This document shows, one piece after another, positions 34,916 to 47,300 of a stretch of 64,000 nucleotides of DNA; the stretch's first letter is position 1, and every line of letters begins with the position of its first letter. A program made the translations under genes and the position numbers. The notes below the pieces were generated by a model. That model worked only from the letters and a program-made list of their open reading frames with translations, was not told the origin of the DNA and did no database searches. Origin of the DNA: Erythroxylum novogranatense (Eukaryota > Streptophyta > Magnoliopsida > Malpighiales > Erythroxylaceae); assembly GCA_029891385.1 (NCBI GenBank), contig CM057228.1, forward strand, positions 24,890,809 through 24,954,808, in the 5' to 3' direction.

Positions 34916-37701
34916 TCACAATGAAATTCTAACCAACAGAGGGTAGCAGTGGTCTTTGTCATAGGTAGGCCAGAACTCATTACCATACATAAAACCTTGA
35001 TGAAGTCTCCAAACATCTGCGTCGTAGTTCTCTGTTACAGAATAACGGAAGCCATATTCCTGAATTGTCTCTAAAAACTTGTCCAATGAGTCACCTCTTT
35101 TGGGGCTGAAGAATATTGCTTCTGATGGGCCATTGTCTGTTAACAAGAGTTTGAGAGTACAAGCAAGTCCTTTGTGGAACTCCTTAAAAAATGTGCTGTC
35201 AAAATGAAACATGAAGTTACTAAAAGGGCAAAATTCTGATACACATGGCTCCTCGTTTCGTGAGAGCTAAAGGAGGGTCATCAATTGTATGCAACTGCCC
35301 GTTGCATTTTTACAAAGAGGTTGTTTCTGTGACCTAATCACAAAAGAGTAACCTTACCAATTTCTTTAAAGCTCGGAAATTAAAAAGGCCAAGTCAGTAT
35401 TAAGAAGAGAAAGCAGACATGCACTGGCATGTACAAAGATCTCGGCAAAATTCTCGTATTTATAAACTTTTGTTGGTTGAAGGAGATCAGCTAAAAATGG
35501 AAAGAACGAATTGTAGGGATTGGAAGAAAAACTCTTAGTACAATGTTTATTCCTGAGTAATTTCATTTTTCAATTATTCAACCAGTGGGAAAAAAGTTAA
35601 TTAGAAATTTTTTCAAATGTCAAGTACATCAGAAAGCTAACAAATGATGAAAATAATTCAATGAAGGTTATCAATCTTAGGAATAATAGGTTTTGATACA
35701 AGAATCAGATCCACCACAAATATGGTACTAGTATAGGAGGCCTGCCAAAGCCCATTTTTATCTAGTAATAACATAATTCATGAATATTTTGATCTTGCAT
35801 GTAACATAATAGCAGTTCACAAATATAAATCGTTCATGAAGATTCTTAATAGTAAATCGTGTACAAGAGTCATTATGAAGTTCATTTTCTGCACAAAAGT
35901 TGAGCACAACAGATATATGCAAAAGTCAAAGTAAAAGAAACGTAACTAACCAATCACTGGCAATAATGACATCAAAAGTGTCAGATATTCTTGAAATATC
36001 CTGTTCCCAATGCAGTGCCATACTCTTCACCTTGGTTCTACTGAACACACCGGTGTTGCTATCTATGTTTTGCTGAATATCTGGATGTTAAGGCAGCCCA
36101 GTAAGATTCTAAATAAAATCACTCCCAATTAGTCTACATAAAGTGACCAAAAGTTACAACATAATGCAAAAACGAACAAGAAACCAGAAATAACTAATGC
36201 CTAATTGGCACAATTAACCCTAGTATTCCATGGACTGGGATTAGAAATTCGTCCATGGCAGACAGCAAATTGCATAAACTATCATATTTTGTCCATTACT
36301 GGTAGTGATTCTCATAAATTATTTCCTAAATTTGGACATTCAAGATGTACAAATATTCATACCCAGGAACAAAGATTAGTAAGTATTGACAACTAAGCAT
36401 GAGTATCAGAAGGATACAATCAACTACTTGAGGATTTCCATCTGAGATTACAACTTCTAATGCCTCAGTTGTGGCAGCAATAACTAATCCAGCTAAGCCA
36501 TAGCCTGATCCAAGTTCGATAACTCTTTTAGTCCTAAAAATTCGACAAAGAACACTCAAATAAGCATAAAGAAGAGATCAGAATCAATGCAATACATACA
36601 AAGGAAATCTATTCCTTTTATAGTTTCTTTAGTTAGAGGAATACACCAAAAGAAAATAATGGAATTGTACAATATACCTGAACATGTCTGCATGTGACAA
36701 GCAGAAATAAGCCATGACTTCTTCTGACGGCCAATTACCTAAGCGACAAAGGAAAGTCTCAAAACAGAAACATTGTAATTACTTCTTTTTTCGCAAGGAG
36801 ATGACTATTGTTGCTCCGAGATCACCTTCTTCTTCTAAACTATCCAAATATAAGTCCATTATTTCAAAAACAAAAATCTTAGGAGTACATAAGAAAACAT
36901 ATGATAATGCCTGAAAATGAATGCTTACAAATATTGAGTGGTTCAAAAGCTCAAAATGACCATGAGAACTTACACACAAGCCCAGTGTTATCCACATTGT
37001 ATCTATTAGAATTCTCAAAGTCACTGAGATCAGCAACATTATCCGCTCTTTGGCTGCACAAAAATTCCAAGACAAGCAACTTCAATTTTTTTCCAACTGC
37101 CATTACCATAAAATTCAATGACACTTAATAACTTGTTCCATCTACAGCACATTGTAAGCTACTGTCAGCTTCAAAAGAAACTCGCAAATAATCAATGGTA
37201 GGAAGTTTAAAACAACTCACCACACTATTTCTGACGAATTTCTTAATTTCTTACAGAAGAAAGAGAGAATCTTGACCATAGAATCACATTGTATCGATAG
37301 GACTAGAAGGTGTTTGAAGAAATGCCAGATAGAAAATTTCAGGGCCTAATCTAAATAATATAAAAAAGTGCTCTCACGTCAGGAAAAGTTTTGGGGCACC
37401 AGGAACCGGCAATATGTAGCATGTACAAGAGTCTTTACGATTAGAATCTTCTTTATCATCAACTGGGTGGCTGGGAATGAGGTTGAACCCTTGACTCGCC
37501 TTTCTGGATATGCTTTTCATGGCACTTGAAGTGGGATGCCCATCTAGGCATAAATGAATAATGGGCATTTAAAGTTTTTGATAACTAAATCATATTCAAG
37601 ACCAAACGACGAAGAAAAGTACCATGATTTTGGGGTGAACAACGTCCAAGAATGGCTTGACGTAGAATTCCCCATCTAAGAGACGATGCTTTGGCCTCCA
37701 T
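34916..37701 (-). CDS. CAMKMT: Calmodulin-lysine N-methyltransferase
   Basis: Seven exons chain on the minus strand: 37623-37701, 37378-37543, 36974-37053, 36678-36738, 36418-36533, 35951-36080 and 34916-35195. They give 303 residues, close to the plant family length. The start was set at MEAKASSLRWGILRQ, which fits the family N-terminus. The product is a Rossmann-fold (class I) methyltransferase of the METTL21/CaM KMT group. Motif I is VIELGSGYGLAGL (residues about 132-144), followed by an acidic VVISDGN and the post-motif ASDCTFFKEFH. The C-terminal part EAIFFSPKRGDSLDKF is strongly family-like. The enzyme trimethylates one lysine of calmodulin using S-adenosylmethionine, in the cytosol or nucleus. 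The ortholog assignment rests on recalled motifs. Confidence 0.88.
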
Positions 37702-38270
37702 TTGGTGGGAGTTTGTTTTTTTTTCCCCCGATTTGCATTCTCTGCTTCCTTCTCTCTATCAGGAGATTATATGTATAATTTGGCTGTCAGCTGGACAACG
37801 ACATGACGTTTTGGACGGACGACTTGTAGTGTTAACCGTTTCATTCTATGAATCGACTGAAATTTAATAAATCATTTTGAACTCAAAAAGCAGAACAAAG
37901 GAAAAATAGTTAGTGTTTACGTTTGCACAATAAAATCCCTTTTTCTTTTTTTTTTTGGATGGGACCTGGAACTCAAGATCCATCTTATTAAAGCGTTTGG
38001 CTTGGACAAGTTCTGAGATTAGCAAACGTATGAGGGCAAAGACATTTGGTAAAACTAAAAGCTTACTCATTTTTCACCAGTTCTGTCTCTACCTGCTTTG
38101 CATTCAACGCTTGTCTTAAGAAAAGAATAACCAAGTTAAGCAGCAGTTTTGCTTTATGAGTCAAAGTTCTAATCTTTTGGGGATTATTCTGTTGAAGATA
38201 GTGGTAGTTCAAGTACAACAATGGATTGATAGACATAATATCTGATTCACCTTCTACAAAAATGATCTAA
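37702..38270. promoter_or_regulatory. Promoter region of the calmodulin methyltransferase gene
   Basis: It lies between two minus-strand genes. It should contain the promoter and 5' leader of the calmodulin methyltransferase gene (a pyrimidine-rich stretch on the plus strand near 37715-37760) and the 3' end of the RNA methyltransferase gene. No specific element can be proven. Confidence 0.4.
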
Positions 38271-40906
38271 TTAAATGTCTACTTTTGTGATCTTTGCCAC
38301 AAAAAGTCCACTAGTTTTTGATGTCACGGGATCGAAGCGCAGCGTCTTGGGTATGCGGCCACTCTTGCACGGCCAATCTCCGGCAGCAGTGATCTCCAAC
38401 AACTCTGCGCAAGATTAATATCAAAGTTATCATTGTGCTGCAATGCCATAAGGTTTGTGGCTACTATATGTTCCGGGTGGGTGGCATAATGAAGCCATGA
38501 CCAAGAAAACAAACAAGCCAAATGACAACTGACAAATAGTTTAATAAAGAATCAGGATTATGAAACAGAATCATCCTTACAGGATTACAACTTATCTTAC
38601 CAGCGGAAGCGTTTTGTTTGAGAAACCACTCGACTACATCCTCATTCTGAGTAACAGTCAAACTGAAAATGGAACACAATCAGATAAAACCGACATGCAA
38701 GTCTTTACCTCCAGAGTGATATGGGACATACCTGCACGTGCTGTATACAAGCAAGCCCCCAACTTTTAGTAATCGAAACCCATTTTGGAGGAGCTTCAAC
38801 TGCATTAGAATAAAGAATACTTGCATCAAAGGGAGATTAGGGATACGTCTGGAAGCAAGTGAAAAGTGTGTAACTTCATAACAAGAAGATCAAATTGCGA
38901 AGGCTCCAAGAAGACAAAACAAAAATAACGTGTTAGCCTCCACAAGAGATTCAAGAAAGTAGCGCTTTTACCTAATCTAAGGTTTAATTTTATTGAAGTA
39001 CCTGCAAAGTCGTCAACGTATCACTCCTCTCTACATTCAATACACGTTGATGAAGGGTTTCCCATCCCCAACGCTCAAACTTTTGGACATGTCTAATTGA
39101 CCCATCGTGAGTACATTCTGCATCCACAAGTACCTGAATTGAATAAAACTAGTAATGTCTGTTAGAATTTCAACATAAACCGTCTAATGTGAAATCATAT
39201 TGGGACACATGAGAATGCAGCTCTTTTGGGAAGGAAAAACTGGAGCAATTTGAGCTACACGCAACTTCACCTTGTCATAGCCACGAGTTGAAACTCCACT
39301 GCCACTCTCAGCTTGACATACCTCATTTTTGTTCAGCCCTACAACCCCAGAATCACGCCCATAGAAAATCAATTCAGGATAATCACTTTCTTCACCCACT
39401 ACTAAAGAACCAAGTTTCCTAGCTTTAGCTGTCTTTTTCCTTTCTTTCCAAGATCTCCTAGAAGTCCACTCCTTAAATATGTTTTTCTCTTCTCCCAGTG
39501 TATATTCACCTGTTTCATACTAGAATGAATGAAACATGTAAGAAATAGGTAGGAAATTAATGACAGATCCTCGAAGGGTAAGTGGAATGAGTGGAATCAC
39601 ATTGAAAGGTAAAAACATAAATAGATTATTGTTTCCAAATTCTTACATGATCTAGGACTTGAATGATCCCTGACAGGAATGATGGAAAATTTAGTTCCAT
39701 CAGCTACAAATAGCCTACACCTATCACCCAACGCATATTTCTGCAGTAATGTTCTACAAGCAGCCAGGCGATTCCTTGAAATATCAACAGCAGTCACAGA
39801 TCCCGCATTACCAAGTAAGTCCAGAATCATACACAGTTTAGCACCTGAAGATGAAAATACATGACAAAGAATTCAGCAAGTGATTAATTAGACCCTTTGT
39901 TTACAAAGTCAGATGGATAGAGCATATTAGTATGCAAAACCCACAGTTCTCTACACCAAAGTCGGCAATGAACATGAGAAAATTGATATGGAAGCCAAGT
40001 TGTGGAACTTGATGTAACGACATAGAATACAGCAGGTTGAAGTTTGCCAGATTGCTCATAGGAATCACACCCTTTGAAGTAATGTTGGTATAGGAGAAAA
40101 AATGTGAAACCAATCGCATGAACAATATAAATGTACTTACCAGGAGCAGCACAGAGATCGAGGACATGATCTCCCACAGAAACATTCAAAGCCGAAACAG
40201 CCGCTCCAGATGCTGCATCAATTCCATACAGCTGAATGACCAAAAAGTTTGCATGAATCAAAAGAACAGAAAACGGCCATAAGAAAAAAAAATTTACTTC
40301 GAGAAAGATCTTCACAGCGATCAAGTATCAAAAGTGAAACTCTGAATAGTCTACATGTCACTGGAAGCATACAAACAAATTCTTGAATATTTCCCTCATG
40401 CCTAAATGTTTCTGGAAGCAAACAAACAATCATGAATAAAACAAACAAACAGGAATCAAGAAAAAAGTTAAATGACAAATAAAATATCCTCGAAATGTTC
40501 AAATACACACTTTAAAACGTCCATTGAAGCTCAGAGATCTATATTACCTTCCCTTCCTTGTATGCCTTTGAATTAGCGATCTGCACATGAGGTGGAAGTG
40601 AATAAAAACCAGGGAGCCAAACCACCTTCTCAAGCTTACACTTCAAATCAGCTTCAATCTCTTGAACATGGTCTTCACCTCCAGGCTTCAACCTTTCCCA
40701 GAATCAGAAAGTTAACAAAACAAAAATATACTCGGTTCCCAACTTCAAGCACAAAAAGCATGAATATTTAATACGAATTCCAAAGAGACAAACCGTAAAT
40801 AACGAGGGGTTGAATCGCTTGCAGTATAAATAGAAGGGTCAATCCCATTTTCCTGAAGAAATTGAAGGAAAGACTCTGGCAAAGGCAAAATCGAAGCTTC
40901 GTCCAT
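38271..40906 (-). CDS. NSUN/RsmB-type RNA cytosine-C5 methyltransferase
   Basis: Nine exons chain on the minus strand: 40794-40906, 40548-40692, 40141-40231, 39647-39844, 39271-39509, 39002-39133, 38732-38799, 38601-38662 and 38271-38404. The total is 393 residues. The SAM-binding motif is DHVLDLCAAPGAKL (about residues 105-118), followed by VTAVDISRNRLAACR. Motif IV reads VLVDAECTHDGS with its cysteine near residue 269. Motif VI is LLVYSTCSLT, with the presumed nucleophile Cys328. Enzymes of this family methylate cytosine in tRNA or rRNA; the target cannot be told from sequence. Motif IV has Glu where most relatives have Pro (DAPC). An insert of about 80 residues, basic with an acidic patch, separates the motifs. 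An upstream in-frame ATG at 40996 would add 30 residues. Confidence 0.85.
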
Positions 40907-41158
40907 CAAAAGGACAGTTTTCCAGCCACAACGTCGCAGCTCACACACACACAAAGCTATATATTTATATAACGGCGGCAAAAGACGAAACGACAAGTCG
41001 GCTCACAAAGGCAAGGGGTTAAAACGCACCGTGTGGAGGGGCCAACTACTTTAGCTACTGAAAACGACAACGTTGCTCATGCTTTCCTTTTTGTTCCGGA
41101 AGTCCCATAATCACCCAACTACCAGTTGAAAGCTTGAGGCTTCTGAGGAGCTTGAGAG
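40907..41158. promoter_or_regulatory. Short divergent intergenic region (possible bidirectional promoter)
   Basis: Only 252 bp separate the chosen start codons of the minus-strand RNA methyltransferase and the plus-strand PA-TM-RING gene (162 bp if the upstream ATG is used). Both 5' leaders and core promoters must overlap in or near this gap. An A/T-rich TATATATTTATATAA lies at 40958-40972. Confidence 0.55.
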
Positions 41159-42460
41159 ATGAGAGAAGCCGTAATCGCAAACCTATTCCTCTTTTTAGGT
41201 GCGCTTCTCCAGCGAACGTCCGCTACCATTGTTTTGAAGCCGTTATCTGTTTCCTTGCCGGACCTTCCTGCGAAATCCGGTAAGTTTCTTAGTCCTATCT
41301 TTTTGGTTGCTAACAAACTGATAGCTGATTGTCTTTTGGCTAATGTGTTTGGTTCGCTTCAAGCGCTTGGCCTTCATAGCTCTGGAATATGCGGAGCTCT
41401 GCGCATGGCGGATCCTCTGGACGCTTGTTCCTCGCTTCACAATCATTTTGGATCAAACGAAACTGAGAGAGTGAAGTTTGCTTTGGCGATTAGAGGAGAG
41501 TGCTCTTTCGAGGATAAAATTCGAAATGCTCAAGAATGGGGCTTTCGTGCCGTTATTGTTTATGATGATAGAGATCAGAAGAATTTGATTTATAGTGAGT
41601 TGCTCTACTGGGTTGCATTTGTGGGGTTTTTTTCCTTTCCTCTTTTTTCTGTGTTTTGGGTTTTATATATGTCAACTGAAAAAATTATGGGGTTTTGTGA
41701 TTTCGTTAGAAAAATTTCAATAACATATAGGGTGTTTCAGGATTCCAAATAAATGGTGCTTATGAATAGGCTATGTTATATGCTTATTGTTGACGATGAA
41801 ATAAAAGAAAGGATCTTGTTTTTGATTTGTTGTGGGATATGATGTCTCTTGTGTGCAGTGATGGTAAACCCTAAGGGCATAAAGGTGCATGCTGTTTTTG
41901 TTTCGAAAGCAACGGGTGAATTTCTAAAGAAGTATGCTCAAGAGAAAGAAGTAGAATGTTGCATCTATCCATCTCGTGGTGGTACAGACTGGACTGCTTT
42001 AGCAATATCGCTCATCTCTGTTACTGTTCTATTAGTTTTCCTCGTAATAGTCCTTGTGACTCCCAGACATTGGCTAAGATCAAATTTTCAGAGCAAAAAC
42101 ATAGATACTAGAATGGTAGAAGCACTTCCCTGCTTCACATTCTGGTCTGGTCGCTCGAGTGACTCCCATTGTAGAGAAACTTGTGCAATTTGTCTTGAGG
42201 ATTACAAAGATGGGGAAGTTCTGAAAGTTCTCCCTTGCCAACATGGTATGAACTAGGAATCACTCTTATTATCTTAGTACATTATGTTTTGGTGATTCTA
42301 TTTTTGTCAGGAGGTCCTGCTTTGTTTCAGTGATGATAATTTCAACGGTAATTTGTTTGCAGAATTTCATTCAAGTTGTGTGGACGCGTGGCTGACTAAG
42401 TGGGGGACTTTCTGCCCTGTGTGCAAATTTGACATGAAAACTAAATTCGCATATTCTTAG
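41159..42460 (+). CDS. PA-TM-RING-H2 protein (RMR-like receptor / E3 ligase)
   Basis: Four exons: 41159-41279, 41364-41594, 41859-42245 and 42363-42460, giving 278 residues. The first intron has no stop in frame, so a naive reading runs through it. An N-terminal signal peptide (VIANLFLFLGALLQ) is followed by a protease-associated domain with LDACSSL, FALAIRGECSFEDKIRNAQEWG and AVIVYDD. One membrane helix comes next (ALAISLISVTVLLVFLVIVL). The RING-H2 domain has the pattern C-A-I-C, C-Q-H-E-F-H-S-S-C and C-P-V-C. Plant RMR proteins of this build sort storage proteins to protein-storage vacuoles, and related animal proteins are ubiquitin ligases. The protein stops 11 residues after the last RING cysteine and so lacks the long Ser-rich tail of many RMRs. 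Confidence 0.9.
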
Positions 42461-43274
42461 GTGAGTCGAGGAAGACCATCCTCACATTTAATGTTTCCTT
42501 TTCAACGAAGTTGAAACCAAATGAATTTTACCTGATTATCTGAACATTATATGTCCATAACTAAAGTGGGTTTATTTTCTTCTTGCAGGTGAAGGGGGAA
42601 CCTAGTTAGAAATCAGTAGTAGTAGGTGGTGCCTTGCCTAAGGTTTATAATCAGGTATTTAGGTTACCAATTTCCTTAAAGGAATGTGTTCCCCCCCTAC
42701 ATTCAGGGTAGGACAACTGTTAATTGTTGTACATAACAGGTCAAAGTGCATGATACGGTCGGGATAAAAGCAATTCAGAGAAATGCGTAGTCCATTATTT
42801 GTAATTCAATCACCACATGTAATTGTACTGATTGATTTTTTGGAGGCCAGAACTACGGTCGACCTCTGAATCAGTTAGCAATATTTGTGCCATTTGTTTA
42901 GATCGTCCCTCTGTTAGTTGGGGACATCCTGTTTGAAGTGTTGAACAGCTCTTCAAGATTGCTGTTCTTTTATTTATCCATAACCGAATTGCAAGAAATA
43001 TAAAATATAACGTGAGAACGATAGGATGTGTAAACAATAAAGTCCTGAAGAGAAATGGTTAAAATGAGCAATGGAGAAGGACGAATTCTCAAATCCAATT
43101 AGACCTCAGGTCATTCCAGGATGCAATGAGATTCATTGAAATGAATAATCTAATGCTAGTAAATTACATAATAGAATGGTATATTTATATGACCAAATGA
43201 CATAGCTTTAATTATAATCAATGCGTATTTCATTATAATAATTATATTATGCCATTTGTTGCTTTTCCTCTGTT
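42461..43274. other. 3' region of the RING gene and intergenic DNA
   Basis: A GT...AG pair around 42461-42588 suggests that the 3' untranslated region may be spliced. No other gene seen. Confidence 0.45.
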
Positions 43275-43443
43275 AAGAAAAGATCCTTTGCTAAATATTA
43301 TTCTGTCTTATTATGTCTTATAGAATCTTAACCATTTAATTTGCAGGATTCACACGAGATTTATGCAGGACTTACATAAATAAATGGCTGAGATTCATTA
43401 AACACAATAAGACACCATAATATTAATCAGAAGATCTGAACTC
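43275..43443. mobile_element. 169 bp MULE-type MITE, copy 2
   Basis: It has the same length and layout as the copy at 33354. Flanking 9-mers are TCCTCTGTT (43266-43274) and TCCTCCGTT (43444-43452), 8 of 9 identical. The right end, AGAAGATCTGAACTC, is identical to that of copy 1. The left end has drifted. The middle shares TAAATAAATGGCTGAGAT-type text with copy 1. Confidence 0.88.
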
Positions 43444-43452
43444 TCCTCCGTT

Positions 43453-44337
43453 CGGCTGCATCGACCGACTTTAGAAGTAAATGTCTCAATAGACAACCTA
43501 GTGTTATTTGGCATAACAATAGCTACCATATCTGCTCCATATCTTCATCACATTAATGTACTAACATGCTTTGTCACGACAACTGTGACTAGTCAATGTC
43601 ATAAACCAGTTACGGAAACATAGCAGAGGTTGACCGGTTATCTAACTACCCAATTTATTTCAAATTTCAGATAGGAAATCCGTTTGAAATTAAACTTGCA
43701 GCTTGCAGGCATAGACCAATCTATGAAGTTATGTATATAGTTCTCATCGAAAACAATATTAATCTTAGGAGTTAGGTTATGCCGATGCCATCTATTACAG
43801 AACTGATCACCTAATAATAAGTGCCTCGTGGATCACAGGTTGATTAGTCCATCTTATTCCTTGTCTACATATGCTAATCTTTTGTCTCTCATTCAGGCAA
43901 ATCACAGAAAAAGAGAGAGAGAAAACATCATTTTGGACATCAAACCTGCAGGTTCTTGTCAGTAACATTAAATTATCCGAAACTATAGTGTTTATGGTGA
44001 GTGGACGATTCCCGAGCTATGACAAGAAAAGATGAAAACAAGGACAAATGCACGTTGGATAGTCCACTGAGGCTTAGCTTGGTCGTGAACATGTTCTTAG
44101 CCGGGGTCCATTCCCCGTTACTTTGCAAGGCCCCATGCATGAATTCTTAAGTTCTCCCTGACGTGTGAGTAGTAAGAATAGACACACTGAGGATTGTCAG
44201 GAGCCTAATAATTTATATTTGAAGAATGAGGACAGGATTGATCTGATATATTCAACCAAAAGGAATTCATTTGGGTTTATCTGCTTTTGAAGTTGTCGAC
44301 TTTGTGCAGTTGAATCTTTGGATGGTTCCAGTTCAGG
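43453..44337. other. Upstream region of the MLO gene
   Basis: No gene seen. It should contain the MLO promoter and leader. A GAGAGAGAGA run lies near 43911-43921. Confidence 0.4.
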
Positions 44338-47300
44338 ATGGAGGAAGGAGAGGCTTCATTGGAATTGAACCCTACGTGGGCAGTTGCCACTGTGATCACG
44401 GTGATGGTTTCTCTTGGTTTCTTCTTCCAAGGCTCTTTGAAGAAGTTTGGAAAGGTAAGAACTGAGACAAAATAATTTGAAATGAAAAGGGTCAATACTT
44501 GTATTCAGTTCTTGGTGATTCAAACTTTGACTTGATCTTTTCTGCAGTGGTTAGATAAGACTAAGAGGAAACCGCTACTTTCAGCTCTAGAGAAGATCAA
44601 AGACGGTATTTAAGGAACAATATCTGATCTAGGATCAAGTTATGGCATTTTGTCTAGCATTCAAAAGTTCTCTGACAGGAACCAATGTGAATGTCTTCAT
44701 TTGTTCTTGTGAATCCGTGACCAGAGTTGATGCTTTTCGGGCTTCTTTCCTTGCTGATGGGCCATTGGATTGTATTTGTGGCCAAGATTTGCGTCAAAAC
44801 ATCATCTTTGAGTCGCAGACTCTATCCATGTGCAGTCGAGGAACAACTAGGAGCAGTAGAGCACTTTCTTGTTTCAACTTTACATTATGAGAATAGTTCA
44901 ACAGTCAGACAGCAGGTTAACAACAGACAGCAGGATTATTGTCCTGAGGTGATTTTCTTTGCATAAAGCTAAGGATATTAGCTGGAAATTCTGTAATGGT
45001 GTGATTACTTAACTGAGTTGAGAACTTGTTATGAGCTTTTAAGGGTGAAGAATCCTTTGCTTCACATGAAAGTCTCGAACAGCTCCATCGTTTGATGTTT
45101 GTTCTGGCCATCACCCATGTTTGTTACAGCTTTACCGCCATAGCCTTGGCCATGATTAAGGTTGATGTTCAATCTTAGTTGAAGATTTAAACGTTTGAAG
45201 ACAATTTCCAGTTTTCCACCAAGAGAACTGTTAACTGTTTTATGGAAACTTTGCAGATCTATAGTTGGAGAACTTGGGAAAACCAAGCAAAAACCATGGC
45301 CATTCAAAGTACTAAAGGTGCAGAACTTGAACTTGCATCATTCTAAGGTTTTTGTATTCTCACTATTTGGTTAGTAATAATTAAAGTGGGGAAATCCTCT
45401 ATCCCCCTACTAATTTGAAATGCTAGATTCACCTCAAACAGGAACTGGAGACAGAAGAATGACTCGACTATCAACCTTTATCTTTCACCGTACAGCCCAT
45501 CCATGGAGCCAACACAAAATTCTTGTTTGGCTGGTATACCTGTCCAAATCAAGTCAATTTTTTTTTTCTTACAATCGAGTAAGAAAGATGGATTGCATAC
45601 TGATATTCCAACTTCCAGATTAATTAGCTTAGACCTTGAATACACACTTAATAGGAGCCATGTCACTGTCTAATTAGGCCAACGATCATTGAGAAATGTC
45701 AAATCTTTCTTTTGAGGCAATTGGTAACTCATTATAGAACTCTTCAACAATGTAAATCTGGTTCCTCCAATTTGTCATCGGCTCTTTGAAGATGTCATGT
45801 AAATCAATCTAACAGAGTCTCACTTTGCATTTAACGAAGATAAGGCTCTTCTTATCAGTTTTACATCATTCTGTCATGTAGAGCTCTCTTAGAGCTATGA
45901 TTTCTTGGAAGATGGCATGGAATCTTTATGCTTATTGCAGGATTAAGTCCCAGAAAAGCTCTCTTTTTACCAATTATTGTTTCTTCCATGAATCTCTTTG
46001 TTATCTACATCACACTTGACTAACCATGCATTTTTTTCAGCTTTGCTTCAGCCGCCAGTTCTGGAGTTCCATAAACCAAGTCGATTACATGGCACTGCGG
46101 TTCGGTTTTATCACTGTATGCTCCTTCTTTATGTAATTGAAGAGCTTGGCTAGTAATTGGAATATCTGTATAGCTGTACAAGCAAGAGCTTGCTTATTGT
46201 TCTGGATCTTACTGAAAATGTTCAGTTCTTTCAATTCATACCCTTGTTGTTTCCAAAGTCATTTTGCATTTACACTTGACAAATTGAAATGAGAAAAGAT
46301 AGTAACACAATTTCCGTATTACTTTTCGGTGTATTTCCTGTTCTGTTATTTGTAGAGACATCAACTTCCTTTGACATATGATTTCCACATTTATATGCTC
46401 CGAAGCATGGAGGAAGAATTTCGGGATATTGTTGGGATCAGGTAATACTACCTCTTAACCCTTCAATCACGGAGGTTTATTACAAGCATCAGAGATGTTT
46501 AACATATCCATTTGATGCTTTCAATCGTTTGCTGGATATAGTAACAGTTATTCTTCACTTCCATTGATCAATAGCACCCGTAGTCTAGCAGCTTTAGTTC
46601 TCCTGCTGACAAGCAGAAGTGCATATGATAATATCCTCAATGCTGTTTCAAGAGATAGGCATCTCTCTTGAATAGGAATGTGTTAAGGATGCATATGTTG
46701 TTCTATAATTGTTTATAAAGTGCTTTTATTATTTGAGGTAACTAACAGTCCTGGAAATTTAGATTTGGGAACTCACCAACTTTATTGCTTTTCTCTGGGG
46801 CTTCTTTTTGCAGTGTGCCTCTCTGGGTTTATTCCATATGCTGCATAGTTCTAGATTTTCACGGTAAACATTCCTGAATTCTGAAAGCTACCAACCAAAA
46901 CTCTGTCGACTGCATATCTTTCCTGAAACCATGAATTGGTCAGAACTTATCGTTTTGTTTTTAAATTTTGATTCAGGAACCAATCTTTACTTTTGGCTTT
47001 CTTTTCTTCCAGCCATTGTGAGTCTTGATCTATATATCTTATTTTTACTTCTGAATGTACCGTAGTTGCGTACAATAGTTTTTTGTTAAAAACTTCTTCC
47101 TATTTATGTACGGCGCAAAATGAAAGGTTATCCTGCTAATTGGTACAAAGCTTCACCGAGTGGTGGTCAAGTTGGCCACTGAAATCCAAGATTCATCTCC
47201 AGAGTTGGGGAACCACCAACTCAACCTGAGGGATGAGCTCTTCTGGTTTAGGAAGCCCAGGCTTCTTCTGAGAGTGATGCAATTTATATCGTTTCAGGTG

